A DNA stretch of 11,107 bases from Tubulinosema ratisbonensis (lineage: Eukaryota; Microsporidia; Tubulinosematidae), in NCBI GenBank assembly GCA_004000155.1, contig RCSS01000020.1, positions 1,883 through 12,989 of the forward strand. The letters run 5' to 3'. Positions 1-8,487 of the stretch are shown here, piece by piece (the first letter of the stretch is position 1; every line of letters begins with the position of its first letter). Below the pieces are notes generated by a model, which searched no databases, was not told the DNA's origin, and was given only the letters and a program-made list of their open reading frames with translations. A program made the translations under genes and the position numbers.

Positions 1-66
1 TTTAATTTATCTTATTAATCTTTAATTGGTTTTAATTTATTTAAATAAAAATATATTTCCCCTTTT
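1..66. other. AT-rich upstream flank of the KNL1-like gene
   Basis: This short non-coding stretch is almost entirely A and T. The exception is the CCCC run near its end, listed separately. No gene or repeat is evident. Confidence 0.6.
59..62 (+). promoter_or_regulatory. CCCC start-proximal signal (microsporidian CCC-like motif)
   Basis: Four consecutive C residues stand out in a flank that otherwise has almost no C, and they end four bases before the ATG at 67. Microsporidian genes are known to carry short C-run or G-run signals immediately upstream of the start codon. The motif therefore supports position 67 as the true start of the KNL1-like gene, over the GTG at 98. The functional role is inferred from position only. 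Confidence 0.5.
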
Positions 67-1912
67 ATGAAGGATAAGCATCCATNANNNANAAAGAGTG
101 TCTTGGGGAGGAATAAATTATGGAAGGTACTCAATTACAGATAAAGATGATTCAAATGACCAAGTAGCAGACTCAGACAGCACATTACCAAAGGCTGTTG
201 ATACCATGAACCTTAAAAACATGGATAACCATATNTTGTTAGAAGAGAGCATAAGATTGGAGGAACACAATCCTTTTTTAGAGGAGAACAAATCAAATTT
301 AGACAAGAAGGAAAGTGTCAAACCTATTGAAAATTTTGATAAAAATTTAACAAATAAAATTTCAAATCCACAACAACCAAAAAATGAAGAAACAATTATT
401 TCTTCTTCTGTTAAGCATAAAATAGATTTTTTCTCAACAAAAACAGCTCACCCCGATCAAAGCGTACAAAAGAAAGAAGAAAACACAACTGTTTTGCTAA
501 ACACTTCAACTTTTGATATTTGTTTTCCAAATGAGAATATGTCTGGAGAGATGGACACTAAAAAATTCAATGAAATTTTCAAATGTAGCAAACTAACACA
601 AGAAAACTTAGAAGAAAATTATAATGAAGATGTTATGAACACTGTTAACATGAAACACTTATTAAATATGGCACCTTTTAATCCAATAGATGAGTTAATA
701 AAAAGAGGTATCAGGTTTTATATTAGTGATAAGATTTTTTTTAAAAGAACTTCTGTTTACCTGTCATCACAACGAAGCCATCCAAAATTGTATTATTTTA
801 ACAAATATTTTAATAAGCCACTTTGTGATTTTTACAATAATTTCATACAAACGCTTTTAAATTTACATGAGGAAATAAAAGATGAACATTTAAGGTTAGC
901 AAAATTAATAAACCAAGAAATGTTTAACAAAGAAAATATTGATTCTTTACTTTTTGAGCTTAAAGGATTAAGTAGCACAATTTATAAAATCTCTTGGTAT
1001 AATTTATGCAAAAAAGAAGAATTTCAATTTTATAATTTAATAAAAGAAAATAAAAATAAAATAGAAGATGAATTTGCTGACTTAAAAAAAGAAAAAGATA
1101 GAAAAATAGAGTCAATAAGAAATAAAGAAGAAAAGTTAAAAAAATTACAGGAAAGATTATCAACAAACACAAAAAATTGTAATTTTAGTTCAGAAAAAGA
1201 GGACATAAACTTAACACACCTTGAGAAAATGGTACAAGATAGTAAATCAGTAAATGAAAGTTACCAAAGAGAAATCTTAGAATTGACAGAAAAAGTGTCA
1301 GAAAATTTGATACTTTTTAATAATTTAAATTTAAAAATAACAAAATATAAAGAAGAAATAAATGAATTAAATTTAAAAATAAAGAATAAGAGCATAAATG
1401 AAAAAGATTATTTGGAAATAAGAGACAAATTTAAAAAAGTTTGTTCTATTTCAGGGTTAGAAATATTAAAAGCATCTGAGAATATTTTTAATATTAAGGT
1501 AGGAGAATACATTTGTGAGTTTATAATTTCACCAGGAAATATTTTACTGATAGATGATTATACTATTTCTACCAATAACAAAGAAAATAGATCACTAATT
1601 CTTTTCTTTATTTCTAATCTTAATCTAAAAAATGAAACATTAAGAAATGCAATCAGTAAAATTTTAGAAATAAATGTCAAAGTTAAATCAATCCTCAAAG
1701 ATATCAATTTAATAAAATTTAACAGTATAATTAGTTACAATGAAGGGAATGATTGTCTTATAATAAAAATAAAGAAATTTAATAAAAAAATAGAAGAAAA
1801 GGAGATTATTTTAAAAATAAAAAAAGATTTTAGTAAAGAAGTAATGATTAACAATGAAATAATTATGGTTAGTGATTATGGGTATATGAGTGAAGCATTT
1901 AGGTACATTTAA
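67..1912 (+). CDS. KNL1/Spc105/Spc7-like outer-kinetochore scaffold protein
   Basis: KNL1/Spc105 links microtubule-binding kinetochore complexes to the inner kinetochore and recruits spindle-checkpoint proteins and PP1 phosphatase. The unbroken frame from 98 gives 604 residues, numbered here from the GTG at 98. The codons around 92-106 read K-R-V-S-W, a good RVxF-type PP1 docking motif, and KNL1 proteins carry this motif near the N-terminus. Residues about 15-180 are polar and probably disordered. An Spc7-type segment follows (about 183-215, including LIKRGIRFYIS), then a long coiled coil (about 255-435). The C-terminal part (about 445-604), starting near VCSISGLEIL, looks like the RWD region that binds Mis12. 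The GTG at 98 is unlikely to be the start; the ATG at 67 is, but it is out of phase with 98, so the Ns at 86-92 must hide an indel. Residue 46 is ambiguous. No clear MELT repeats are seen. Family assignment rests on motif order and feel, not on an alignment. Confidence 0.66.
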
Positions 1913-1916
1913 TAAA
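1911..1916 (+). terminator. AATAAA polyadenylation signal overlapping the stop codon
   Basis: AATAAA begins inside the TAA stop (1910-1912) of the KNL1-like gene. Poly(A) signals touching or overlapping the stop are typical of microsporidia, which have very short 3' untranslated regions. The hexamer can also arise by chance in DNA this AT-rich. Confidence 0.4.
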
Positions 1917-2455
1917 GAATGTAATTAATCTTTTTATAATAAAAATATTATATTTTAACTATAAAGTTAGATTTTTAATTTATCAATAATTTTCTTAAAT
2001 TAAGAAAGGGTTATAAAAAATATTATTGGTTTATTTTTAATTAATAAAATTATTAAAAAATTAAAAATTTAACTTTATAGTTAAAATATAATATTTTTAT
2101 TATAAAAAGATTAAATAAATTAAAGATTCATTTAAATTGACTTATTAATTTTTTTAGAAAGAAAAACTTAAATATTAAATTATTTATTTAACTTCATAAA
2201 AGAAAATTATTATTATTTTTAATTATATTTCTATTGAAGATAAATTAAAAAATTTGAGAAGTTTAAGAATAATCAGCACAAAAGATTAAATAAAATTAAA
2301 AAGCAATTTTTAAATGCTTTAAAATTTTTCTAAGTATAAAGAAACTTTAAATTTATTTTATTTGACTCTCTTTGTCTAATTTTAAATTAAAACTGTCGAA
2401 ATTTTAAAATTTTAGTACCTTTTTAAGATTTATTTATAAATTATTTCATCATAAA
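1913..2455. other. Intergenic region between convergent genes, dominated by an inverted repeat
   Basis: The first part (1925-2114) is the long inverted repeat listed separately. The remainder, about 2115-2455, is AT-rich with scattered A and T runs. I see no coding frame, RNA gene or further repeat of note in it. Confidence 0.6.
1925..2114. repeat. Long near-perfect inverted repeat (hairpin or MITE-like)
   Basis: The left arm 1925-1998 is the reverse complement of the right arm 2041-2114. By hand I count 70 matches in 74 positions, with mismatches at left-arm positions 1970, 1982, 1984 and 1994. The first 45 bases of the arm match perfectly. The loop is 42 bases (1999-2040) and includes AAGAAAGGG. 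The repeat begins 12 bases after the KNL1-like stop and lies between two convergent genes, so transcripts from either side that read through would fold into a long hairpin. It has no coding capacity. Candidates are a miniature inverted-repeat transposon or an inverted duplication. I could not find a convincing target-site duplication. Confidence 0.85.
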
Positions 2456-4465
2456 TTAATTTATTTGATCCAAATAGTTTTTTATGCTAAGAGTAATTTC
2501 TTTTACTTTCTCATCAAATTCAACATTTTCGTAATGCAAATTAAACATATTTCCTAAATTTTCTGTCTCGGATTGATGAATCAAATAATTATCAAAAATT
2601 GTATTAAACAATGATCTTATCTTAAAGTATTTTGATTCTCCTTTACCTTTGATTATTTTTCTATCTTTTTCAATAATAATTCTGTTACAATTTTCCGAAT
2701 TTTTAAATTCATCAAAAGAAATGTAATCATCAAACTTTGCATTTTTAAACTCGTCAATATTTGATATTCTAAGAAAACTTATAAATGTTTTATAAAGAAG
2801 AAACTTGTTAATTATTCTGTCATAAACAAAATTAAACCCGAAGAAACATAAAAAACATCTTATCTCAAAAATATAAAAATTTATAAAATTTGAATCGGTA
2901 AAAACAAAAAAAGGGTTTACAGAATTAGAATCAAAAACATGTCTTAAATTTTCTGTAAGTAAATAAGCTTTAAATCCTAACAAAGATAAAAACAAATGTA
3001 TTTTTTTGTATAAAAATTTGAAAACTGGTCTCTTTTTTAATACATCAATAAAAATATAAATTTCAGGAAACAAATCTGCTAGTATTTTTGTTCTTGGGTG
3101 TGTTAAAAAAGTCTCAAAAAAGAAAATAGTTTTTTCTTTTAAAATTTGATTGTTTTTTGAAAAGAATTTGTATTCTAATTCTTTAAAGTATTTTGTAATA
3201 CTTTTTGTACAGACTTTTCTTACCTGTTTTGTATATTTTTTCATTATTTTATCAAATTCAAGTACAATCATGTGCATTTTATTATTAAAATTTTCTGGTG
3301 CCTTAAATTTAAAACGTAACTTACCTTGCTTTTTTAAAAATGTTTTTCTTAACTTAAGATTAAATATGTATCTATTAAAAAAATTAAAGAGAACATTACA
3401 TTCTTCATTCGTAGTATTCTTTGACAAAATAAATTCTTTTATTGGAAAGTTTAAAGAGGTTAGATGGTGATAAATCTTATTAAATCTTATTGGAAAGACA
3501 TTTTCTAGATCATTAACTAAATTAATTATATCTATTTCTGTATAAAGATTTAAATTTACCTTTTTCTTTTTGTTTAATCTTACTCCATTTAGAAATGTTT
3601 TTTCTTCATTATATTGTAAATCTTTTAGACTAAAGTTATGTTTTTTGTTTGATTCTGCTGCATTTTCTTCTAATTTTCTTTTTTTAGTTTTTTTATTTTG
3701 AATCGCCTCTCCTTTCCTTTTAGTTTTTGTGTTATTTTGCTCCTTTATTTCAAAGTTTGTTGTAATCTTATTTTCCTCTTCAGCATCTTCTCTAATACTA
3801 AAGATTTTTTTATTAATAAATTCCTGGGAAAGATGAGAATTTTTTTTATTTAAGATATCAAGATTAGAATTATATTCTGTATCTAAAACTGCAGAAAAGT
3901 TTACAATTTTGTTTTGTGCTTCTTTTAATTTTTCAGTATCTAAAAAATTCGATTTTTCTAAAGATGTATTAATTTTCTGATTTATGAATGAACCATCGTC
4001 TTCTGTCATTAATAAAGAAGGAATTTCTTTATCATAAATCATTTTATTAAACTTATAATCACAATCCTCTTCAATATTTAAAGTTAGAATATTTGTGTCA
4101 CATAAATTAAAATCTACATCTTTTGTTTTACAAGCTTCAATTATGTTTTCTTTATTTGTATCTAAAGAAAGAGGTATATTTCCTTTGTCGCTATTAGTTT
4201 TATCATTTATAGTTGAAAATATCTCGTCATTTTCTATCAGCATATCAAAGGATTGATCAAAGTTTAATAAATATTGCTCAATTTGATTATCTTCGTTTAT
4301 ACTTTGATCGTCTAGAAAGTTTTCAGAGTTTATTTTGTTCGTACAAGTAGAAGGTTCTAAATGATCGTTTTCATACTTTCTTAACAATTGCATCAATTGT
4401 TCGACTTGATTATCAGATGCAGAAAGATACATGTTCTTCATTATTAAAATGAATAAGTAATTCAT
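2456..4465 (-). CDS. Unrecognised 669-residue protein, probably nuclear
   Basis: I do not recognise the family. Residues 13-245 are acidic, Asn/Ser-rich and low in hydrophobic patches, so probably disordered. Residues 247-266 contain a dense basic bipartite-looking nuclear localisation signal (KTKRKGE, then KKTKKRKLEE), with a second basic patch at 299-302 (KKKK). From about 305 to the end the protein is richer in Phe, Ile, Leu and Lys and probably folded and helical, for example 355-385 and 440-565. A short DEFKN repeat occurs at 571 and 585. There is no signal peptide or convincing membrane span; the runs around 440-500 and 528-545 are broken by charges. The ATG at 4465 follows AAACC, but the Met codons at residues 9 and 12 are also possible starts. 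The gene converges on the KNL1-like gene across the inverted repeat. Frame length and the change from acidic to basic regions support a real gene; function is unknown. Confidence 0.8.
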   Translation of the reverse strand: MNYLFILIMKNMYLSASDNQVEQLMQLLRKYENDHLEPSTCTNKINSENFLDDQSINEDNQIEQYLLNFDQSFDMLIENDEIFSTINDKTNSDKGNIPLSLDTNKENIIEACKTKDVDFNLCDTNILTLNIEEDCDYKFNKMIYDKEIPSLLMTEDDGSFINQKINTSLEKSNFLDTEKLKEAQNKIVNFSAVLDTEYNSNLDILNKKNSHLSQEFINKKIFSIREDAEEENKITTNFEIKEQNNTKTKRKGEAIQNKKTKKRKLEENAAESNKKHNFSLKDLQYNEEKTFLNGVRLNKKKKVNLNLYTEIDIINLVNDLENVFPIRFNKIYHHLTSLNFPIKEFILSKNTTNEECNVLFNFFNRYIFNLKLRKTFLKKQGKLRFKFKAPENFNNKMHMIVLEFDKIMKKYTKQVRKVCTKSITKYFKELEYKFFSKNNQILKEKTIFFFETFLTHPRTKILADLFPEIYIFIDVLKKRPVFKFLYKKIHLFLSLLGFKAYLLTENLRHVFDSNSVNPFFVFTDSNFINFYIFEIRCFLCFFGFNFVYDRIINKFLLYKTFISFLRISNIDEFKNAKFDDYISFDEFKNSENCNRIIIEKDRKIIKGKGESKYFKIRSLFNTIFDNYLIHQSETENLGNMFNLHYENVEFDEKVKEITLSIKNYLDQIN
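2460..2465 (-). terminator. AATAAA polyadenylation signal just before the stop
   Basis: The plus-strand TTTATT reads AATAAA on the minus strand, within the last codons of the 669-residue gene and just ahead of its TAA. A second copy lies downstream at 2430-2435. Position fits the short 3' ends of microsporidian mRNAs, but chance occurrence is easy in this composition. Confidence 0.3.
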
Positions 4466-6059
4466 GGTTTAAAATTATCAATTTTTTTTAGTTATCTATC
4501 CTGGAACATTTGGAACTTTCATTTTTTTATAGAAAGTTCTAATCATGTTTTATCTTTTATAGTTTCTAATAAATTAATATCCTTGTATACAAACTAATAA
4601 TAATTACTGTTTAATAAAGTAAGATTTGAACAATTTATAACCAAAAACAGCTGACTTTTTAACAGGTAAATGACCTTTTACTAAAATCCGGTATCAAGTA
4701 TAAAAAGTAATCTTTTACTAAAAAGAGTAAAAAAACTTGCAGAAGTATGTTTATAACCATAAAATTTACATAAAAAAATTTTTTAATAAAATTTTTTTTA
4801 TGATAAACATTTATTAGCCTTTATAAAAATTCAACTTTGTAAAGTTTAAAATAAACTTTTGTTTGTAAAATTATACATTCTACAATGAAACAAGACAATA
4901 ATTAAGTAAATAATTTATTTAAAATGACCTTTTGGATTTATAAAATAACTTTTTCGTCTAATTCTTAAAATAATATATATTTGTCTAATGTTGTTGTTGA
5001 TAATGAATGTTAATTTCTTTTATACTTTTGCTCATAAGTTTTTATACGATAAATATTGTTTGAGGCATAAAATTAAAAGTTCAAAATTACATAAAACTTG
5101 TTAGCCTGTCCAAGTTTATATGGTGTGGGTATAATTGAAGTTTAGTTCCAAAGAATGATTTTGTTTACTTTTTACAAAAATTTAATTATCAAAAAAATGT
5201 TTTTATTGTAGAATTCAAATAAACGATATTTTTCAAATCTTTAGATCAACAGGGCATAATTGATTTATTAATCAAAAGATTCAATTCCGATTTCTTAAAA
5301 ATATCAATGCATAAAATAAATTTTAAAATTTTCTTTTGTATATTGAAGTACGATTTATCTTAATTTTAGTTGGGGTTTTAAATTAATAAAAAGATAATAC
5401 TCATTAATTAACAAAAATTTTTTATCAATTTATGTGTAGAACATTCCAGTTTTCCCATGGACATTCATAGCTTTTTTTTGTAATTTTATAAATATTTGTT
5501 TTAATCTATAACTTACTTTAAAAATCTTTTAACATTTTTAATATATTTTTTTATTTTTTTTAATTTTTTCGGATATAAGGAAGAAATTTTTTAGTCCCAT
5601 GAAATTTCTTATAAACATGTTTTACTGTAATACTCTTACGACAATGATAAAATTGAGATAAGAAAAATAAATAATATTCAATAATTGTCTATATAACTGG
5701 AAGAACGTTCTTTTATTATTAAAGCACGTAAATTATCTTGAAATAATTTATTTAAAATGTTTTTGTTTAGGAGTTTATTTTTCTTCTTGTCTGCATGGAG
5801 TAAAAATTATAATAAATAATAAATTATTATGATTGACCATTACAATAATAAAACAGAGTATCTTTATCTATCTTATATACAAAATACAAAAATAATGTTC
5901 TTTATAGTAGTTAAATTTTTTAAGACACACAATTTTAAAATATAAAAAAAAATTTAAAATGTAAATGCCAGTTCTTTAATGAAGATTAGCTAAATAAACA
6001 AACTAATTAAAAATTGTTTTATATTTAAGGTTTTTAAATATATAAATAAAATAATATAA
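4466..6059. other. Long AT-rich gene-free stretch
   Basis: Neither strand holds a frame that looks coding. I see only small features. They are a hairpin at 4505-4549 (GAACTTTC against GAAAGTTC, with weaker outer pairing), a 9-base perfect inverted pair AAGAAATTT/AAATTTCTT at 5581-5589 and 5602-5610, and the 12-base palindrome AAGAACGTTCTT at 5701-5712. A 19-base AT-only direct repeat also occurs at 4908-4926 and 5741-5759. None has a known role. The region upstream of the divergent 669-residue gene and Spt4 genes presumably includes their promoters, but I cannot place them. Confidence 0.6.
4505..4549. repeat. Short inverted repeat upstream of the 669-residue gene
   Basis: GAACTTTC at 4513-4520 pairs with GAAAGTTC at 4532-4539, and AACAT/ATGTT outside them extends the pairing with one bulge. 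The loop is 11 bases and mostly T. It lies about 40 bases upstream of the minus-strand ATG at 4465, so it could sit in the promoter or 5' leader. The role is unknown and chance is possible. Confidence 0.35.
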
Positions 6060-6750
6060 TTAATATAATTTATTAAAAATTATTTTTATCTTATGAATAT
6101 AATTAAGAAAAGTATCCATAAAATCATTGTTTTTATTCGGAAATCTTTTACGATACATCCATTATTCCAAATAATTTTAATATATTATTTTTTGTGCCAT
6201 ACATGTATCTAAACTACCTTTTAAACTTCGCCAATATGCCTCGATATTATTTGTGTGAACATTTGTGACAGATCTTTGAATAAAATATAGTGATTCACAG
6301 TTGAATGTCTGTAATAACTNAGTTTTTTTAAAGAGGAATTGGTTNATTTATTGGGTGATGCAGTCCTATAATGTATACAAAAAACTCATTTGAATAAATA
6401 ATAAATTAAATTNNTNNNNTTNTTAACTAACGGAAATAAAATTCTCTTTTTTCTATTTTGAAATACTTTCGAAATTCCTATTTTATTGTTATATCAACCA
6501 TACCTAACATCGAAAATTTTTGCTTGATATTCCCTCTGTTATGTTTTAATCAAATGAATTTTGGTTCATCTATTTGTACTATATTCCTTGTTTCATCAAA
6601 TTTAATTGGATGTTTTAAAAATTTTTTTGGCAAACGTATTCAAACATTTTTTAAGGTTCAATGATTGTTTAGTTGCTCGGTGCACTTTTTTTAATTCAAT
6701 TATTTAATGGTTTTTTTTGTATCCACTCATATATTATAAATAAAAGTTCC
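6060..6750 (-). pseudogene. Decayed Merlin / IS1595 (ISXO2-like) DDE transposase
   Basis: Read on the minus strand in changing frames, this stretch gives the IS1595/ISXO2 transposase motifs in family order. About 6650-6720 gives an Asn/Lys-rich, possibly DNA-binding part. About 6556-6590 gives NIVQIDEPKF with the first catalytic Asp (codon at 6568-6570), followed by KHNRG and LGMVDIT. About 6280-6320 gives YRHSTVNHYILFK. About 6215-6260 gives VHTNNIEAYWRSLKG with the catalytic Glu (codon at 6240-6242). About 6125-6170 gives YLE-stop-WMYRKRFPN. In-frame stops occur at 6550-6552, 6478-6480, 6177-6179 and 6162-6164, with a frameshift near 6270-6280. The second catalytic Asp is not found; its region contains Ns. 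In the natural enzymes this domain cuts and joins transposon ends; this copy is dead. No terminal inverted repeats were found, so the element's limits and the N-terminal end of the pseudogene are approximate. Confidence 0.85.
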
Positions 6751-8130
6751 TTTAATGTAATTGTAGAAGGAAACTAACCTCTGTATACCAGAAGGGTGTC
6801 GCTATATATAAATAACTAGAAGAAAGTGTGCAGCCTGAGAATTGAGGAGGGTAAAAAATAATAAAAAAATTGACTAATCAGATCAGAATAGAAGCAAAAA
6901 ACTATTTAAACAGAATCAAATAAATATTATGACCTATTATTTGAAATAAGCAAAACAAAAAAATAATCTATTCAAAAATAAACATTAAACTTATAAGTCA
7001 ATACCTTCTTTAATCCAGAGGTACCTTAAGAATGGGATGGGGGCAGTAAGGGTGACAGTATCTTAAAAGATTCAAAGCAAGACCCAACTATAATTGATTC
7101 AAAAGCGTTATTATGTCGTTATATCTATTTACCTGACATATCCAAATATACATATCGCATCTCTTAACATTTTAACCAATCTCTTGGTTTTATAGTAATA
7201 AGTACATAGTTATTGTGATAAAATCAAATTATTCTTCTAAAAAATTTTCATGTTTCTTCTTCATTAACTAAAAGTTCTGCTAAATCAAAAAAATGATTCA
7301 ACATAAAAATAATATTATTTTAAAAATTATCTCTAAAAAATAAAGTCGTATAATTCATTATGGCTTATAAATTTTAATAAAATAATTATATAATTAAAAT
7401 AACGCGCGCTTAAAATAAAAAATAGAACAATGCCTTTTACCTCTTGCATGTTAATCTATGATTTAAATTTAAAAAACTTATTTTTAATAAATTGTAGATA
7501 ACTTCTATTTTTGACTCAGTGACTTTAAATTATAAAAAACCTAAATTATATTTGTATGGCATCTTGCTTAATTTTTTTGTATTCAAAAGATTTTTAACGG
7601 TATAATGAAGATAATTTCAATTTCTTAAATAAATAAGTTATAAAATAGAGTGGGATATGATGTCAATCAGTTACTATAAATATTAGTATTCTGTTTATTC
7701 ATTTTTCAATACATGCTTAAACTTAATTCTTTATAAATCCTCCAAAGCAATTTTTTTGTATCTAAAACATTTTTAATTATGAAATTTTTTCTTGGAAATG
7801 ATGATTGCATCAATTTTTACAATTATGAACTTTAAATTCTCAGCTAGTATTTTATAAAGCATTAAAAGAAACATCAGAAAAAAATTGCACTATTTAGTCT
7901 TTATAGGTTTTTAATAAATGGCTTAGTTATTATAATTTTTTATTATTATTTCTTATAACCTGAAATACGACAACAAATCAAAATTTTAAACATTAAATTT
8001 AGATTTGCCAAAAAAAAGCTCTTTTTTTAAATAAGTTTATTTAAAAAATTTTTTTTTATTGATTAACATTTTTTTAATAAATATTATTTATAATATATTT
8101 AATTAATAANTAATTTAAATAATTTATTTT
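6751..8130. other. AT-rich gene-free stretch with a slightly GC-richer patch
   Basis: No complete gene is seen. About 6770-6850 and 7010-7140 are less AT-rich than their surroundings (for example GGGATGGGGGCAGTAAGGG near 7034) and may be remains of an older insertion. One plus-strand frame, 7030-7167, stays open for 45 codons without an ATG, but I recognise no family in it. A CpG-rich core ACGCGCGC lies at 7402-7409. The last 100 bases before the Spt4 ATG are nearly pure A and T and contain one N at 8110. Confidence 0.55.
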
Positions 8131-8481
8131 ATGCAAACAGAAGAAAAAAGAAAACCAATCAGATCAAGAAGATTAAGAGCATGTCTTAGCTGTTCATTAC
8201 TAAAATCAGCCTCAGCATTTAGAAACACAGGTTGTGACAATTGTCCTTTTTTGAACATGAAAAGAAATGTGTCAGATTACACTTCAGATAATTATAAAGG
8301 ACTCATAACCATAAATGATTCAAATAAAAGTTGGGTTGCTAAATGGCAGCGAATCAAAGGGTGTGTTAATGGAAAGTATGCTATTATTGTGTATGGTGTT
8401 TTGCCAGCTGGTGCTATTGAAAAGATGGAAGATGAAGGAAGAGAGTATGTGCCAAGAGATAAACCTTTTACTATTAATTGA
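8131..8481 (+). CDS. SPT4: Transcription elongation factor Spt4
   Basis: Spt4 pairs with the NGN domain of Spt5 to form DSIF, which rides on RNA polymerase II and promotes processive elongation. The 116-residue length is normal for the family. A four-cysteine zinc ribbon is complete: C18 and C21 (RACLSCSLLK), then C35 and C38 (GCDNCPFL). Other conserved blocks follow: YTSDNYKGLITI (50-61), SWVAKWQRI (67-75), and GKYAIIVYGVLP (81-92), the strand normally facing Spt5. The C-terminus, after RDKPFTIN, is short. The ATG at 8131 is well placed, with an Arg/Lys-rich leader of about 16 residues before the zinc ribbon. No intron is needed. The gene is clearly less AT-rich than its flanks. AATAAA follows the stop directly. 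Confidence 0.96.
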   Translation: MQTEEKRKPIRSRRLRACLSCSLLKSASAFRNTGCDNCPFLNMKRNVSDYTSDNYKGLITINDSNKSWVAKWQRIKGCVNGKYAIIVYGVLPAGAIEKMEDEGREYVPRDKPFTIN

Positions 8482-8487
8482 AATAAA
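8482..8487 (+). terminator. AATAAA polyadenylation signal immediately after the Spt4 stop
   Basis: AATAAA starts on the base after the TGA stop of Spt4. The arrangement matches the KNL1-like gene, where the signal overlaps the stop, and suggests a very short 3' untranslated region. The assignment is positional. Confidence 0.4.

Noticed and set aside
118..321. 67-codon minus-strand open frame
   Set aside because: It is antisense to the start of the KNL1-like gene and has no family motifs.
960..1172. 70-codon minus-strand frame with a hydrophobic Leu/Phe run
   Set aside because: It is the complement of the Lys/Glu-rich coiled coil of the KNL1-like gene, so the apparent membrane segment is an artefact.
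1925..2114. Reading the inverted repeat as a bacterial-type terminator or CRISPR unit
   Set aside because: The setting is eukaryotic, the arms are far too long for an intrinsic terminator, and no repeat-spacer pattern is present.
3150..3470. 106-codon plus-strand open frame
   Set aside because: It lies antisense inside the 669-residue gene. Its Phe/Leu-rich translation is what the opposite strand of Lys/Asn/Glu-rich coding gives.
5978..5992. GAAGATTAGC, resembling the U6 snRNA core
   Set aside because: The conserved ACAGAGA before it and ATGGCCCC after it are missing, so it is a chance match.
6458..6664. 68-codon plus-strand open frame
   Set aside because: It is antisense to the decayed transposase, whose IDEPKF and GMVDIT motifs read on the other strand.
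7030..7167. 45-codon open frame treated as a gene
   Set aside because: It has no ATG, no recognisable motif and no clear partner, so it is mentioned only as part of the GC-richer patch.
4466..8130. Possible tRNA genes in the long intergenic stretch
   Set aside because: I found no GGTTCGA-type B box with a matching acceptor stem. GGTTCAATG at 6655 lies in the transposase relic and lacks the TCC that should follow.
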